Shown here: one piece after another, positions 13,737 through 21,422 of the stretch
Layout of the letters: each line of letters begins with the position of its first letter
Numbering within the stretch: the stretch's first letter is position 1
DNA from: Oscillospiraceae bacterium
GTDB taxonomy: Bacteria; Bacillota; Clostridia; Oscillospirales; Ruminococcaceae
Reading direction: 5' to 3'
Length of the DNA stretch: 35,208 bases
NCBI GenBank assembly: GCA_017550285.1
Contig: JAFZPP010000014.1
Span: 1 to 35,208 of the forward strand
Notes under the pieces: model-generated
What the model saw: only the letters and a program-made list of their open reading frames with translations
Database searches by the model: none
What the model was told of the DNA's origin: nothing
Made by a program: the position numbers and the translations under genes

Positions 13737-15290
13737 TCAGCCCGGCGTAACCGGATAGAGACTCTTGTCACGCTCAAAGCAGTTGCCGTTTGCAGCCGAG
13801 AAGGCATCAATCTGAGCGTCAGTCCAGAGGAAGAAGTCATTGCCGCCGCAGTAGGGGCATGCATCGAAGTGATACCATGCACCGTTGACGCGCACCAGAT
13901 TCCAGAAGTGCTGCGCGTACCAGACCTGCGGGGTATCCTCCTCGCCGTTCTCGGTTTCGGTATTCGGATTCTGCCGGCAGACAATCATATTATCATAGCC
14001 TGCGCAGGTCAGCAGCAATCTCGAAAGACCGTAGTAGCATGCGGAATCGCCGTAGCCGAGCGTCAGTGCATCAACAGCAGCGATCTGCCAGTCATCATTG
14101 TTGTTGCCGTTGACATAATTCAGATGTGTCTTGACATAGTCAAAAATGGCTCTTGCAAATGCCTTCTGATCGACGGGCGAAGTGGTCTTCTCGATCTGAT
14201 GCACGATATAATCGCCCATACGCATGACATCCTCCTGCGTGAACATATTGGAGCTGTCATAGGTCGAGAGCACTTCAAGCTCGGCGGTCTGCGTGCCGAT
14301 ATTGCCCGCGGAATCCTCCGCGGAATATGTAATCGTATAATTGCCGGCACGGTTGATATTGAATCCGGCAGGCTCCTGCACAGAAACAGTCAGCTGACCG
14401 TCCACGCTGTCGATTGCGGTTACGCCGCGCAGATAGTCTACCGGTACGCCGATCATCGTGCGCATTTTGGTAAGACCCTGAATCTGCGGAACTTCGCCGT
14501 CACCGCCGACGCTGTACTGCACATCGTAGGTCTGGCTGTTGCCTGCCGCATCGACAAGCACGATCTGCGTGCTTCTCTGACCCGGCGTAATCGTCAGCGG
14601 CTTCTCGGAGAAATATGATTCAACCGGAGACATATCCGTGCAGCTTTCGATGAAATCATCGGTCTTGACTTCCTGATTGATAAAGAAGCTCACATTCTGG
14701 CGAATCTCCGCAACAGGCGGCGTCGAATCCAGCACCTGCAGCTTGAACGGAATCTCTCTGCCGTCCTTCTCTTTGACTGTCACGGAATAAATACCGATCT
14801 CCCTAAACTCGGAAAGCGGCGGCTCGACCGTTGCACCTGCAAAGCTCTCACCGAGCAGCTCCTCAACCGTTGCGACCGTGCCTGCCTCCATATTCATAAT
14901 GGAATCCTTGACGGTCAGCACCGAATTTTCCGTGCGCGTCGTGCCGTCCTTGAGCTGGACGAGGATTGCAACATCATGGTCGCCGACCTCCATATCCGGA
15001 ATCGTCAGATAGCGCGCGTCGCTGACCAGAATGCTTGTCCGCTTATACAGGAACGAAAACGGCGAAGGGAGCTCCGCGCCTGCCCACATGGTTACATTGT
15101 CCGTGACATAATCCAGGCTGGACGAAACCACGGTCTGACCGTCCCTGCCGCGGTGTACCGCCGCGGAAATCAGCGCGACCACAATTCCGGCAAGAATCAT
15201 CATACCGGCAAAGAGATATCCCTTCTGCTGCGTATTCTCACCCGATGCGGCAGAATCCCTCTGCTCGAATTGTTTTTTTGAACGCTTCAT
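13737..15290 (-). CDS. Membrane-anchored transglutaminase-like protein with Ig-like domains
   Basis: This 517-residue protein has a cytoplasmic basic N-terminus and a single transmembrane helix (about 26-45). Its extracellular part holds about three Ig-like/DUF5011-type beta domains (roughly 58-340), recognisable by DSTPPVAEI, VDAAGNSQTYDV and YTITYSAEDSAGNIGT. The C-terminal transglutaminase-like domain has an intact Cys-His-Asp triad: Cys418 in GDSACYYG, His461 in QHFWNLV and Asp476 in WYHFDAC. Such domains act as cysteine peptidases or transglutaminases; the substrate, probably a cell-surface protein, is unknown. The ATG at 15290 has AAAGG nine bases upstream; a TTG two codons earlier is the alternative start. 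A consensus promoter precedes it. Confidence 0.9.
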   Translation of the reverse strand: MKRSKKQFEQRDSAASGENTQQKGYLFAGMMILAGIVVALISAAVHRGRDGQTVVSSSLDYVTDNVTMWAGAELPSPFSFLYKRTSILVSDARYLTIPDMEVGDHDVAILVQLKDGTTRTENSVLTVKDSIMNMEAGTVATVEELLGESFAGATVEPPLSEFREIGIYSVTVKEKDGREIPFKLQVLDSTPPVAEIRQNVSFFINQEVKTDDFIESCTDMSPVESYFSEKPLTITPGQRSTQIVLVDAAGNSQTYDVQYSVGGDGEVPQIQGLTKMRTMIGVPVDYLRGVTAIDSVDGQLTVSVQEPAGFNINRAGNYTITYSAEDSAGNIGTQTAELEVLSTYDSSNMFTQEDVMRMGDYIVHQIEKTTSPVDQKAFARAIFDYVKTHLNYVNGNNNDDWQIAAVDALTLGYGDSACYYGLSRLLLTCAGYDNMIVCRQNPNTETENGEEDTPQVWYAQHFWNLVRVNGAWYHFDACPYCGGNDFFLWTDAQIDAFSAANGNCFERDKSLYPVTPG

Positions 15291-15349
15291 TTGCAAACGC
15301 CTTTCTCTCCGGAACGCCGGAGAATTTGATTAACAGACAGTTACATTTT

Positions 15350-15378
15350 ATTATACCGCGTTTTCCTCTGATTGTCAA
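15350..15378 (-). promoter_or_regulatory. Consensus sigma-A promoter of the transglutaminase-like gene
   Basis: On the minus strand, perfect -35 TTGACA (15378-15373), a 17-bp spacer and perfect -10 TATAAT (15355-15350). A small hairpin (CTCCGG, four bases, CCGGAG) lies in the leader near 15307-15322. Confidence 0.92.
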
Positions 15379-15456
15379 GTTTCTTTGCAGGATTTTGCTG
15401 AAACAGGCACGATTTTGCTGCATTCAAACGCACATCCGGCAGATGATCGTAAAAAA

Positions 15457-16998
15457 TCAAACATCGGTGCATGCCGGCTGATCCGCAGAAAGCGGCATGT
15501 GATCGGTGCGGAACGGCGCAAGCGGCAGTCCGTTCATGCCGAATACCGTCACCTGCATATAATTCGTCCACGCATAGCGCGCAAACTGCGGCGCAGGAAC
15601 ATCCTTTGCCGTCAGAGTAATGCAGTCCGGCGCGAACGCCGCGTTTGCAGGATGAAAGACGCCGTCTGCGCCTGCGAGCTCGAAGCCCGCAGCCTCACCT
15701 GTCAGACGGAAACCCTCGGGCGCATGCTCCGTGCGGATGACATAGCTATTTCCGAGCGGATAGCCCAGCCGGAGCATCGGCGCGGATGCCTTTGCGCGCG
15801 GCATTCTGTGATAGACCTCGCAGAGTGCCTGCAAAACGAGCCTGTGCCCGACCGTCGCCTTCTCCTTCGGGTGGATATTATCAAATTCGCCGCCGTCTGC
15901 GAGCACGGCAAGTCCGGTATGCCGCAGCTTGCGATAGACATTCGCCTGCGCCTCGCGGATGCGGCACCAGTGCTTGTAATCGGGATCGTATGCGGTCCGG
16001 AACATCGGCAGCTGCACATTCAGAAACGGCAGTTCACTGTCGTTCCAGTCACGGCGCCAGCAGCCGATCAGCGCCGTCAGCAGCGTTTCGTAGGTTTCGG
16101 GGCGGTGATCATCCGATTCGCCCTGATAATACAGAAAGCCGCGCAGCGTATACGGGCAGACTCTTTGCAGCATGGTCTCATACAGCCCGCAGGGACGGTT
16201 TTCGTTTTTCGGTCCCATCGGTCCCGGATAATGCGATTCTCCGACGATTTTCAGCGCATCGTTCCATGAGATATCCGGCTGCTTTTCCAGCAGCTTGGAG
16301 TAATCGCCCCACCATTTCGCCTGATATGCGGTGTATTCGTCATAGGCGGCGATCAGCTCTGCATCGGTCTTGCCTGCAACCGCCTTGTCATAATCCTCCA
16401 GATACGGATGCAGCGCGGTCTCCGCTTCGAGCACATCTCTCGAAACCCACGCAGATGCGGATGTTCCGCCCCAGTTGCAGCCGATCAGTCCGACCGTCAC
16501 GCCGAGCTTCTGTGCAAGCTCGAGACCGAAATACAGCCCGACTGCCGACCATGCGCGTGCGCCCTCCGGCGTTGCCTTGTTCCATGCAGTCTGCCGTTCG
16601 GCGCGCTCGAAATCGCCGTCAATCATCTGCTGCTTCGGCGTATAGTAGAAGCGCACGCCGCAGTCCGGCGTCAGCGAATCAAGCAGCGTCTGCCCGTTCA
16701 GCTCATCCTTGATCTCATACTCCATGTTGCTCTGTCCGCCGCAGAGCCAGACCTCGCCGACGGCAATATCGCGGTACACAATCTGCACCGCACCGCTGCG
16801 GATTGTCATGGTCAGGCCCTCCGCCGCGGGCATCGGCGGCAGCGTCACGCGCCATTTGCCGTCCCGCACGGTATCCGATGCGGACTGTCCGCCGAGCGTA
16901 ACCGTGACGCGCCTGCCGTCTTTGCCGTCGCCCCAGACTTTGATCGGCTTCTCTCGCTGCAAAACCATATTGTCCGTAAAAATTGCTGCTGTTCTCAT
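15457..16998 (-). CDS. Sialate O-acetylesterase-type SGNH hydrolase (SASA family), cytoplasmic
   Basis: This 513-residue esterase is expected to remove acetyl groups from sugars. The nucleophile is Ser90 in WLCGGQSNMEYEI, the oxyanion loop is near YYQGESDD (290-297), and the C-terminal Asp-x-x-His is D373-N-I-H376. N-terminal (1-85) and C-terminal (about 405-513) beta-sandwich domains flank it, as in family members. There is no signal peptide, so it acts inside the cell, unlike most secreted sialate esterases. The start at 16998 has AGAGG eight bases upstream. It follows malQ by 56 bp and may be co-transcribed. Whether the substrate is acetylated sialic acid or acetylated xylo/manno-oligosaccharide cannot be told. 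Confidence 0.9.
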   Translation of the reverse strand: MRTAAIFTDNMVLQREKPIKVWGDGKDGRRVTVTLGGQSASDTVRDGKWRVTLPPMPAAEGLTMTIRSGAVQIVYRDIAVGEVWLCGGQSNMEYEIKDELNGQTLLDSLTPDCGVRFYYTPKQQMIDGDFERAERQTAWNKATPEGARAWSAVGLYFGLELAQKLGVTVGLIGCNWGGTSASAWVSRDVLEAETALHPYLEDYDKAVAGKTDAELIAAYDEYTAYQAKWWGDYSKLLEKQPDISWNDALKIVGESHYPGPMGPKNENRPCGLYETMLQRVCPYTLRGFLYYQGESDDHRPETYETLLTALIGCWRRDWNDSELPFLNVQLPMFRTAYDPDYKHWCRIREAQANVYRKLRHTGLAVLADGGEFDNIHPKEKATVGHRLVLQALCEVYHRMPRAKASAPMLRLGYPLGNSYVIRTEHAPEGFRLTGEAAGFELAGADGVFHPANAAFAPDCITLTAKDVPAPQFARYAWTNYMQVTVFGMNGLPLAPFRTDHMPLSADQPACTDV

Positions 16999-17054
16999 AA
17001 TCGTAACCTCTTTCTGTTCTTTATATTTTTTTCCAAATCCCCCGAAAGGATTTT

Positions 17055-18563
17055 TCATTCGCACGATTCCTGCGGATCCGGCTGATTCAACCGCCCGTAG
17101 GTCTCATTCATCTCACGGATCTTTGCTGCGAGCTTCGGCGTAAACTGCGCACTTTCCGTGCGGTAGATCCAGTTGCCGCCGAGCGTCGAGGGCGTATTGA
17201 TCCGGTCCGAGGGCGGTGCATTGACGAAATCCTGAAACGGTGCGACCGCAATCTTCGCTGTCGAGCGCCATGCAGCACGCAATACCGCCTGCGGCAGCTT
17301 CTTCGGCTTCTTCACGCCCAGATACCGCATCGCATAGGCATTTGCCGCATCGGAATTGCTCTTGACCCAGCCGCGCAGCGTGTGATTGTCATGCGTGCCG
17401 GTATAGCAGACACAGTTCGATGTCTCAAAATTATGCGGCAGATACGGATTTTCCGCATCGCTGTCAAATGCAAACTGCATGACCTTCATGCCCGGGAAGC
17501 CCGTGCGCTTGAGCAGACGGATAACCGCAGGCGTGATATTGCCCAAGTCCTCGGCGATGACATGCATCTCGCCGAATTTCTCCTTCGCCGCCTTCCAGAG
17601 CGCATAATCCGGTCCCTTGATCCATTTGCCGTGCTCGGCAGTCTCATTGCCGTAGGGAATCGCGTAGTATCGCTCAAATCCGCGAAAATGATCAATCCGG
17701 ACAACATCATACATCCGCAGCGTGAACCCGATTCGTTCGAGCCACCATGCGAAATTGTCCTTTGCCATGGATTCCCAGTTCCAGAGCGGATTTCCCCAGA
17801 GCTGCCCCGTCACGGCGAAGCAATCCGGCGGACAGCCCGCGACGGCAACCGGCTTCTTCTCCGCATCAAGCTGAAACAGCTTCGGCTGTGCCCAGACCTC
17901 CGCGCTGTCATATGCTGCATAGATCGGGATATCGCCGATGATGCGGATGCCCTTCTGGTTCGCGTACTGCTTGAGCGAATCCCACTGACTGAAAAAGCAG
18001 AACTGCACAAACTGCCAGAATTCGATCTCCGTGCGGTATTCCTTCCGCGCCGCCGCAACCGCCTCGCGCTTACAGAGCCGCAGCTCCGGTTCCCATTCGT
18101 CCCATGCCTTGCCGTCATGCGCATCCTTGAGCGCCATGAACAGCGCGTAATCCGGCAGCCATGCCTTCTGCGCGGTACAGAATTTCCTGAACGCCGCCGG
18201 CTTGCGCTTGCAGAAATTATCATATGCAATCCGCAGCACCGGCTTCACCTGCCGCCAGAGCAGCGCATAGTCGATTGTATCCGGCTCAGATTCCCACGGA
18301 ATTCCGTCATAATCTGCATGACTGAGCCAGCCGCGGTCGGCAAGAATATCAAAGTCAATCAGATACGGATTGCCCGCAAAACAGGACGGCGACTGATACG
18401 GTGAATCGCCGTAGCTTGTCGGCGTCAGCGGCAGAACCTGCCAGTAATGACAGCCTGCGCTGTACAGAAAATCTACAAAATCATAGGCTGCCTGCCCCAG
18501 CTTGCCGATGCCGTGTGCCGACGGCAGCGCCGTGACCGGCAGCAAAATTCCGCTTTCTCTCAT
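17055..18563 (-). CDS. malQ: 4-alpha-glucanotransferase (amylomaltase, GH77)
   Basis: This 502-residue cytoplasmic enzyme transfers alpha-1,4-glucan segments between maltodextrins, releasing glucose and lengthening acceptors for phosphorolysis. GH77 hallmarks are LPSAHGIGKLG (13-23), SYGDSPYQSPS (50-60), the nucleophile Asp291 in RIDHFRGF, the acid/base Glu338 in IAEDLG and Asp392 in GTHDNHT. The length is standard for bacterial MalQ. The start at 18563 is supported by AAGGAGGAG seven bases upstream; an upstream extension of the frame is not needed. A small membrane-protein gene precedes it by 40 bp and an esterase follows, so starch-derived oligosaccharide use and deacetylation may be co-expressed. 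Confidence 0.96.
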   Translation of the reverse strand: MRESGILLPVTALPSAHGIGKLGQAAYDFVDFLYSAGCHYWQVLPLTPTSYGDSPYQSPSCFAGNPYLIDFDILADRGWLSHADYDGIPWESEPDTIDYALLWRQVKPVLRIAYDNFCKRKPAAFRKFCTAQKAWLPDYALFMALKDAHDGKAWDEWEPELRLCKREAVAAARKEYRTEIEFWQFVQFCFFSQWDSLKQYANQKGIRIIGDIPIYAAYDSAEVWAQPKLFQLDAEKKPVAVAGCPPDCFAVTGQLWGNPLWNWESMAKDNFAWWLERIGFTLRMYDVVRIDHFRGFERYYAIPYGNETAEHGKWIKGPDYALWKAAKEKFGEMHVIAEDLGNITPAVIRLLKRTGFPGMKVMQFAFDSDAENPYLPHNFETSNCVCYTGTHDNHTLRGWVKSNSDAANAYAMRYLGVKKPKKLPQAVLRAAWRSTAKIAVAPFQDFVNAPPSDRINTPSTLGGNWIYRTESAQFTPKLAAKIREMNETYGRLNQPDPQESCE

Positions 18564-18603
18564 ATACTCCTCCTTGATGAATCCGTTTCTGTTTGCATAT
18601 GTT

Positions 18604-18786
18604 TCATGTCCTTTTGCAAAATATTCCGATATACCGCACATGACGGAAATCGCCGAAAACAGCATCGCAGCAGCCGCAATCATCGCACAGGGCAATCAGC
18701 TTACAAATCAGCAGAATCACTGCCGCAGGCAAAAGAATGATACAGATGATCATATAGATTTCGCTCAGCACTGCAAAATTATCCAT
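18604..18786 (-). CDS. Small membrane protein (60 residues)
   Basis: A short frame starts MDNFAVLSEIY and contains one strong hydrophobic helix (MIICIILLPAAVILLICKLI), followed by a Cys-rich segment, CDDCGCCDAV, and a basic end. AGAGG lies nine bases before the ATG, and the gene sits 40 bp upstream of malQ on the same strand. No family is recognised. The cysteine cluster after the helix could bind metal or be acylated, but this is speculation. It could also be a chance open frame. Confidence 0.45.
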   Translation of the reverse strand: MDNFAVLSEIYMIICIILLPAAVILLICKLIALCDDCGCCDAVFGDFRHVRYIGIFCKRT

Positions 18787-18788
18787 TC

Positions 18789-18817
18789 TTGATTTCCTCT
18801 GTTTTCTGCTGCATAAT
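18789..18817 (+). promoter_or_regulatory. Probable promoter of the CmpB-type gene
   Basis: -35 TTGATT (18789-18794), a 17-bp spacer and -10 CATAAT (18812-18817) on the plus strand. It lies in the 74-bp divergent gap before the gene at 18861. Confidence 0.5.
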
Positions 18818-18860
18818 CGGCACATGCTGCACATACTATCCGCAGAAAGGAGCGTGCAGC

Positions 18861-19262
18861 ATGAAATCCCGTACACATTCCGGCGCATATCCGATGTGCT
18901 TTCTGCTCGGATTCTTCGCCTACTGCTTTTTTGAAATTGCAATCCGCGGCAGAACCCACTGGACAATGGGGCTGCTCGGCGGCAGCACGCTCTGTGTCCT
19001 GCTGTGGCTGCGGCGGAATCTGCAAAGCACGGTGCTCTGCGCACTGCTCGGTGCATGCTTCGTCACGGCTGCGGAATTCTGCACCGGCGTTTATGACAAT
19101 CTGTTCCGCGGCTGGCAGGTCTGGGATTATTCTGACCGCAGGTTTCACCTTTACGGTCAGATTTGTCCGCTGTTTTCGTGCATATGGTTTTTGCTCTGTC
19201 TCATCGGCAGCTTTCTCTGCCGCAAAATTGACCGAAGGTTTATCTGCGCAGCGACTGAATAA
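18861..19262 (+). CDS. Putative ABC-transporter-type permease of the CmpB family (PF06541-like)
   Basis: This 133-residue polytopic protein has about four transmembrane segments. The family signature is the conserved stretch running from AAEFCTGV through WQVWDYSDRRFHLYGQICPLF, with a hydrophobic C-terminal helix after it. Family members are small membrane proteins labelled putative ABC transporter permease, but their transport role is unproved. The start at 18861 has AAAGGAG nine bases upstream; a longer frame to 18789 overlaps the promoter. The final 23 bp overlap the end of the convergent CE2-type gene. Confidence 0.8.
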   Translation: MKSRTHSGAYPMCFLLGFFAYCFFEIAIRGRTHWTMGLLGGSTLCVLLWLRRNLQSTVLCALLGACFVTAAEFCTGVYDNLFRGWQVWDYSDRRFHLYGQICPLFSCIWFLLCLIGSFLCRKIDRRFICAATE

Positions 19263-20262
19263 ACTCCGTCAGCTCACATGCCATTTCGCACTGCTCCGGA
19301 ATCCGCGGATGCCCCGGCGTTGCCCTGCCGCTGCGCGTAAACCGGAACCGTCTGATGCGCGGACTGCTCATGCGCGCACAGGCATCATCGAGCAGCGCCT
19401 CCCAGAAATCATCGTGCATCAGCACCGTCAGCATCAGAATAAACACCGCCTTCGGATATTTCTGCATCAGGTCGCCGAGGATGCGGCAGTACACATCGAG
19501 CCAGTGTGCTCTCTGCTCCGGCGTCAGGAGCTGATCGCGCCCGTCAAAATGCTGATCGTTCTGACCGATTGCGATTGTCACAAAATCCGGCGTATACCGC
19601 GAAAAATCCCACTGCGTCATCGGCTGATCGGCAAAATAGCAGAGCTTGTCATAGGCAGTTTCGAGCCCGTACTGCCCGTTCCAGAACCAGCCTGTGCCGT
19701 CGAGCAGCGCAATGCCGCCCTGCGCGACAAGATGCACCTGCGCACCCAGAAGCCGCGCGGTCTGCATCGCGTAGCTGCACCAAGCATTGTCATATTTGGA
19801 ATCATAGACCGTCGGATCAGACGATGCCACACAGTCCACAGCCTCGACCACTGAGCCGGCGGTCACGCTGTCGCCGTAGCATTCGAGCTTTAAGTCAGGC
19901 AGCGGTGGCATCTCCAGCAGATCGCCGTCATCCGAAAGCAGAATCTTCTGCAAACTGTAAAAATGCGTCGCATCCTGCCGCTTGTAGAGGATGCAGGTAT
20001 GCTTTCCGGCGCCTTTCAGCGGGATATCATAGCGATTGTCAGCATCGCCGAGCGCGATCTGATGCATCTGCCCGTCAATGATGCAGCCGAGCTGCAAGCC
20101 GTTATAGCTGACATGATTCTCAATAAAAACGACGAGCTGACTACCCGTAAAGGCAAACTGCACAAGCGAGCCCGCCCAATAAAAAACGGGCGCATCGGGA
20201 TTTGATACGTCGATGCGCCCCATATATTGCAGACGCTCATCGGAAGGTCTGATTTCTTTCAT
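19240..20262 (-). CDS. CE2-type SGNH acetylesterase, cytoplasmic
   Basis: This 340-residue esterase has an N-terminal jelly-roll domain (about 10-120) and a C-terminal SGNH domain, the CE2 arrangement known for xylan and glucomannan acetylesterases. Ser132 lies in ECYGDSVTAGS, the oxyanion Asn in AIGQNDQH (231-238), and His318 in ATPGHPRIPEQ. CE2 enzymes can work with a Ser-His dyad, and no clear Asp precedes this His. There is no signal peptide, so it probably deacetylates imported oligosaccharides. CGGAG precedes the ATG. It follows the TPR gene by 24 bp, so the two are likely co-transcribed, and it overlaps the convergent gene by 23 bp. Confidence 0.88.
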   Translation of the reverse strand: MKEIRPSDERLQYMGRIDVSNPDAPVFYWAGSLVQFAFTGSQLVVFIENHVSYNGLQLGCIIDGQMHQIALGDADNRYDIPLKGAGKHTCILYKRQDATHFYSLQKILLSDDGDLLEMPPLPDLKLECYGDSVTAGSVVEAVDCVASSDPTVYDSKYDNAWCSYAMQTARLLGAQVHLVAQGGIALLDGTGWFWNGQYGLETAYDKLCYFADQPMTQWDFSRYTPDFVTIAIGQNDQHFDGRDQLLTPEQRAHWLDVYCRILGDLMQKYPKAVFILMLTVLMHDDFWEALLDDACARMSSPRIRRFRFTRSGRATPGHPRIPEQCEMACELTEFIQSLRR

Positions 20263-20286
20263 GTTCTGTAGCTCCGTTGCGGAAGA

Positions 20287-21327
20287 TCAGGATTCATTCG
20301 ATTCTGCGCGTTTTTCGTTTGCAAGCCGTTCCATTTCCTCACGGAAATGCGGGTCATTCGTCAGATCGTATGCGACACGGTTGAAGAGCGCTTCCAGATC
20401 GGTCCGGCGCTGCTCCTGTGCACTCTTTGCCAGCGCGACTGCCAGATTCACCAGATCATTGTTCGGCGGCGGCTGGAGACCGTATTTCTCATAGACGTCA
20501 ATCGTCTGACCGTGCGTCGGCGGCGCAAACTTCTGCCCGAAGGTCTTCATGCGGCGCAGTACATCCTGCAATTCAAATTCGACTGCCTTGGACGGTGCAA
20601 AGCGGATACTCTCAAAATAAAACACCGCTGCGGAATAGAAATCCTGCTCGTTGTAGCAGTAGTAGCCCATATTTGCAAGCACACGCGCAATGCGGTCCGA
20701 CGTCGTGCAGCAGCGCAGCGTTTCAATATTGACCGAAAACAGCTTTCTCTGATTGTGCGCAAATTTGCAGAGCTCGGCAAGCTCAAAGCGGACATCCGCG
20801 CTGACCGGATTGAATCGGATCGCACGCTCCAGCACCTGCTCGGCGGCTCTTGCTTCGCGGTTTTCCAGCAGCACAAAGCCATAGAGCGCAAGATAATGCG
20901 CAAAATCAAACGGTGCACGGTCAAAGTTCGTGTCATTCGGATAGTAGTAGCGGTACATGTGATATTCAAACGGATTGCGGAAGCTGAAATACTTCGGATT
21001 GTCGCCCTCGAAATACTGTGCGATCTTATCGGAAATCGCTTTCAGGATTGCCGCGGCGCCGTTGTATCTGCCCTCATTGACCATTTTCAGCGCTTCGCCG
21101 AATGCCATGTCCATGCGCTTGCCGTTGACGAGCGTCATATCCTCCATTTTTCCGCGGAGCTCCGGCGGCATCAGCTCAAAGGCGTATTCCGCGACGGCAG
21201 CAGTCAGCTCGTCGGCATTTTCCTCGCTGCGGAGGTCCTCCGCAACTGCATGCAAATGCGCAATATCCTTCTCAAGATCACCGGTCATTTCGGTGCGGAG
21301 CTGCGCCATGAGTTCGGTTACATTCAT
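20287..21327 (-). CDS. Tetratricopeptide-repeat protein
   Basis: This 346-residue cytoplasmic, strongly helical protein has no signal peptide. TPR-like units are seen across about residues 75-275, for example FGEALKMVNEGRYNGAAAIL, YGFVLLENREARAAEQVLER followed by AIRFNP, and MGYYCYNEQDFYSAAVFYFE followed by SIRFAP. A highly aromatic segment, YHMYRYYYPNDTNF, lies near the middle. Such repeats mediate protein-protein contacts; no enzymatic motif is visible. It lies between aspS and the CE2-type gene on the same strand. A 10-bp GC hairpin without a T-run (21376-21410) separates it from aspS. Confidence 0.82.
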   Translation of the reverse strand: MNVTELMAQLRTEMTGDLEKDIAHLHAVAEDLRSEENADELTAAVAEYAFELMPPELRGKMEDMTLVNGKRMDMAFGEALKMVNEGRYNGAAAILKAISDKIAQYFEGDNPKYFSFRNPFEYHMYRYYYPNDTNFDRAPFDFAHYLALYGFVLLENREARAAEQVLERAIRFNPVSADVRFELAELCKFAHNQRKLFSVNIETLRCCTTSDRIARVLANMGYYCYNEQDFYSAAVFYFESIRFAPSKAVEFELQDVLRRMKTFGQKFAPPTHGQTIDVYEKYGLQPPPNNDLVNLAVALAKSAQEQRRTDLEALFNRVAYDLTNDPHFREEMERLANEKRAESNES

Positions 21328-21422
21328 TTGTATTTTTCCCCTTTTTTCGATTGATCATACCCGTAAATATATGCATCTGCTGCCGCCGGTACATGCGCAG
21401 CGGCAGCAGACGGCTCCGTTCA

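Noticed and set aside
21376-21410. GC-rich hairpin between aspS and the TPR gene as a terminator
   Set aside because: A 10-bp stem is present, but neither strand has a T-run after it, so it is more likely a processing or stability element in a common transcript.
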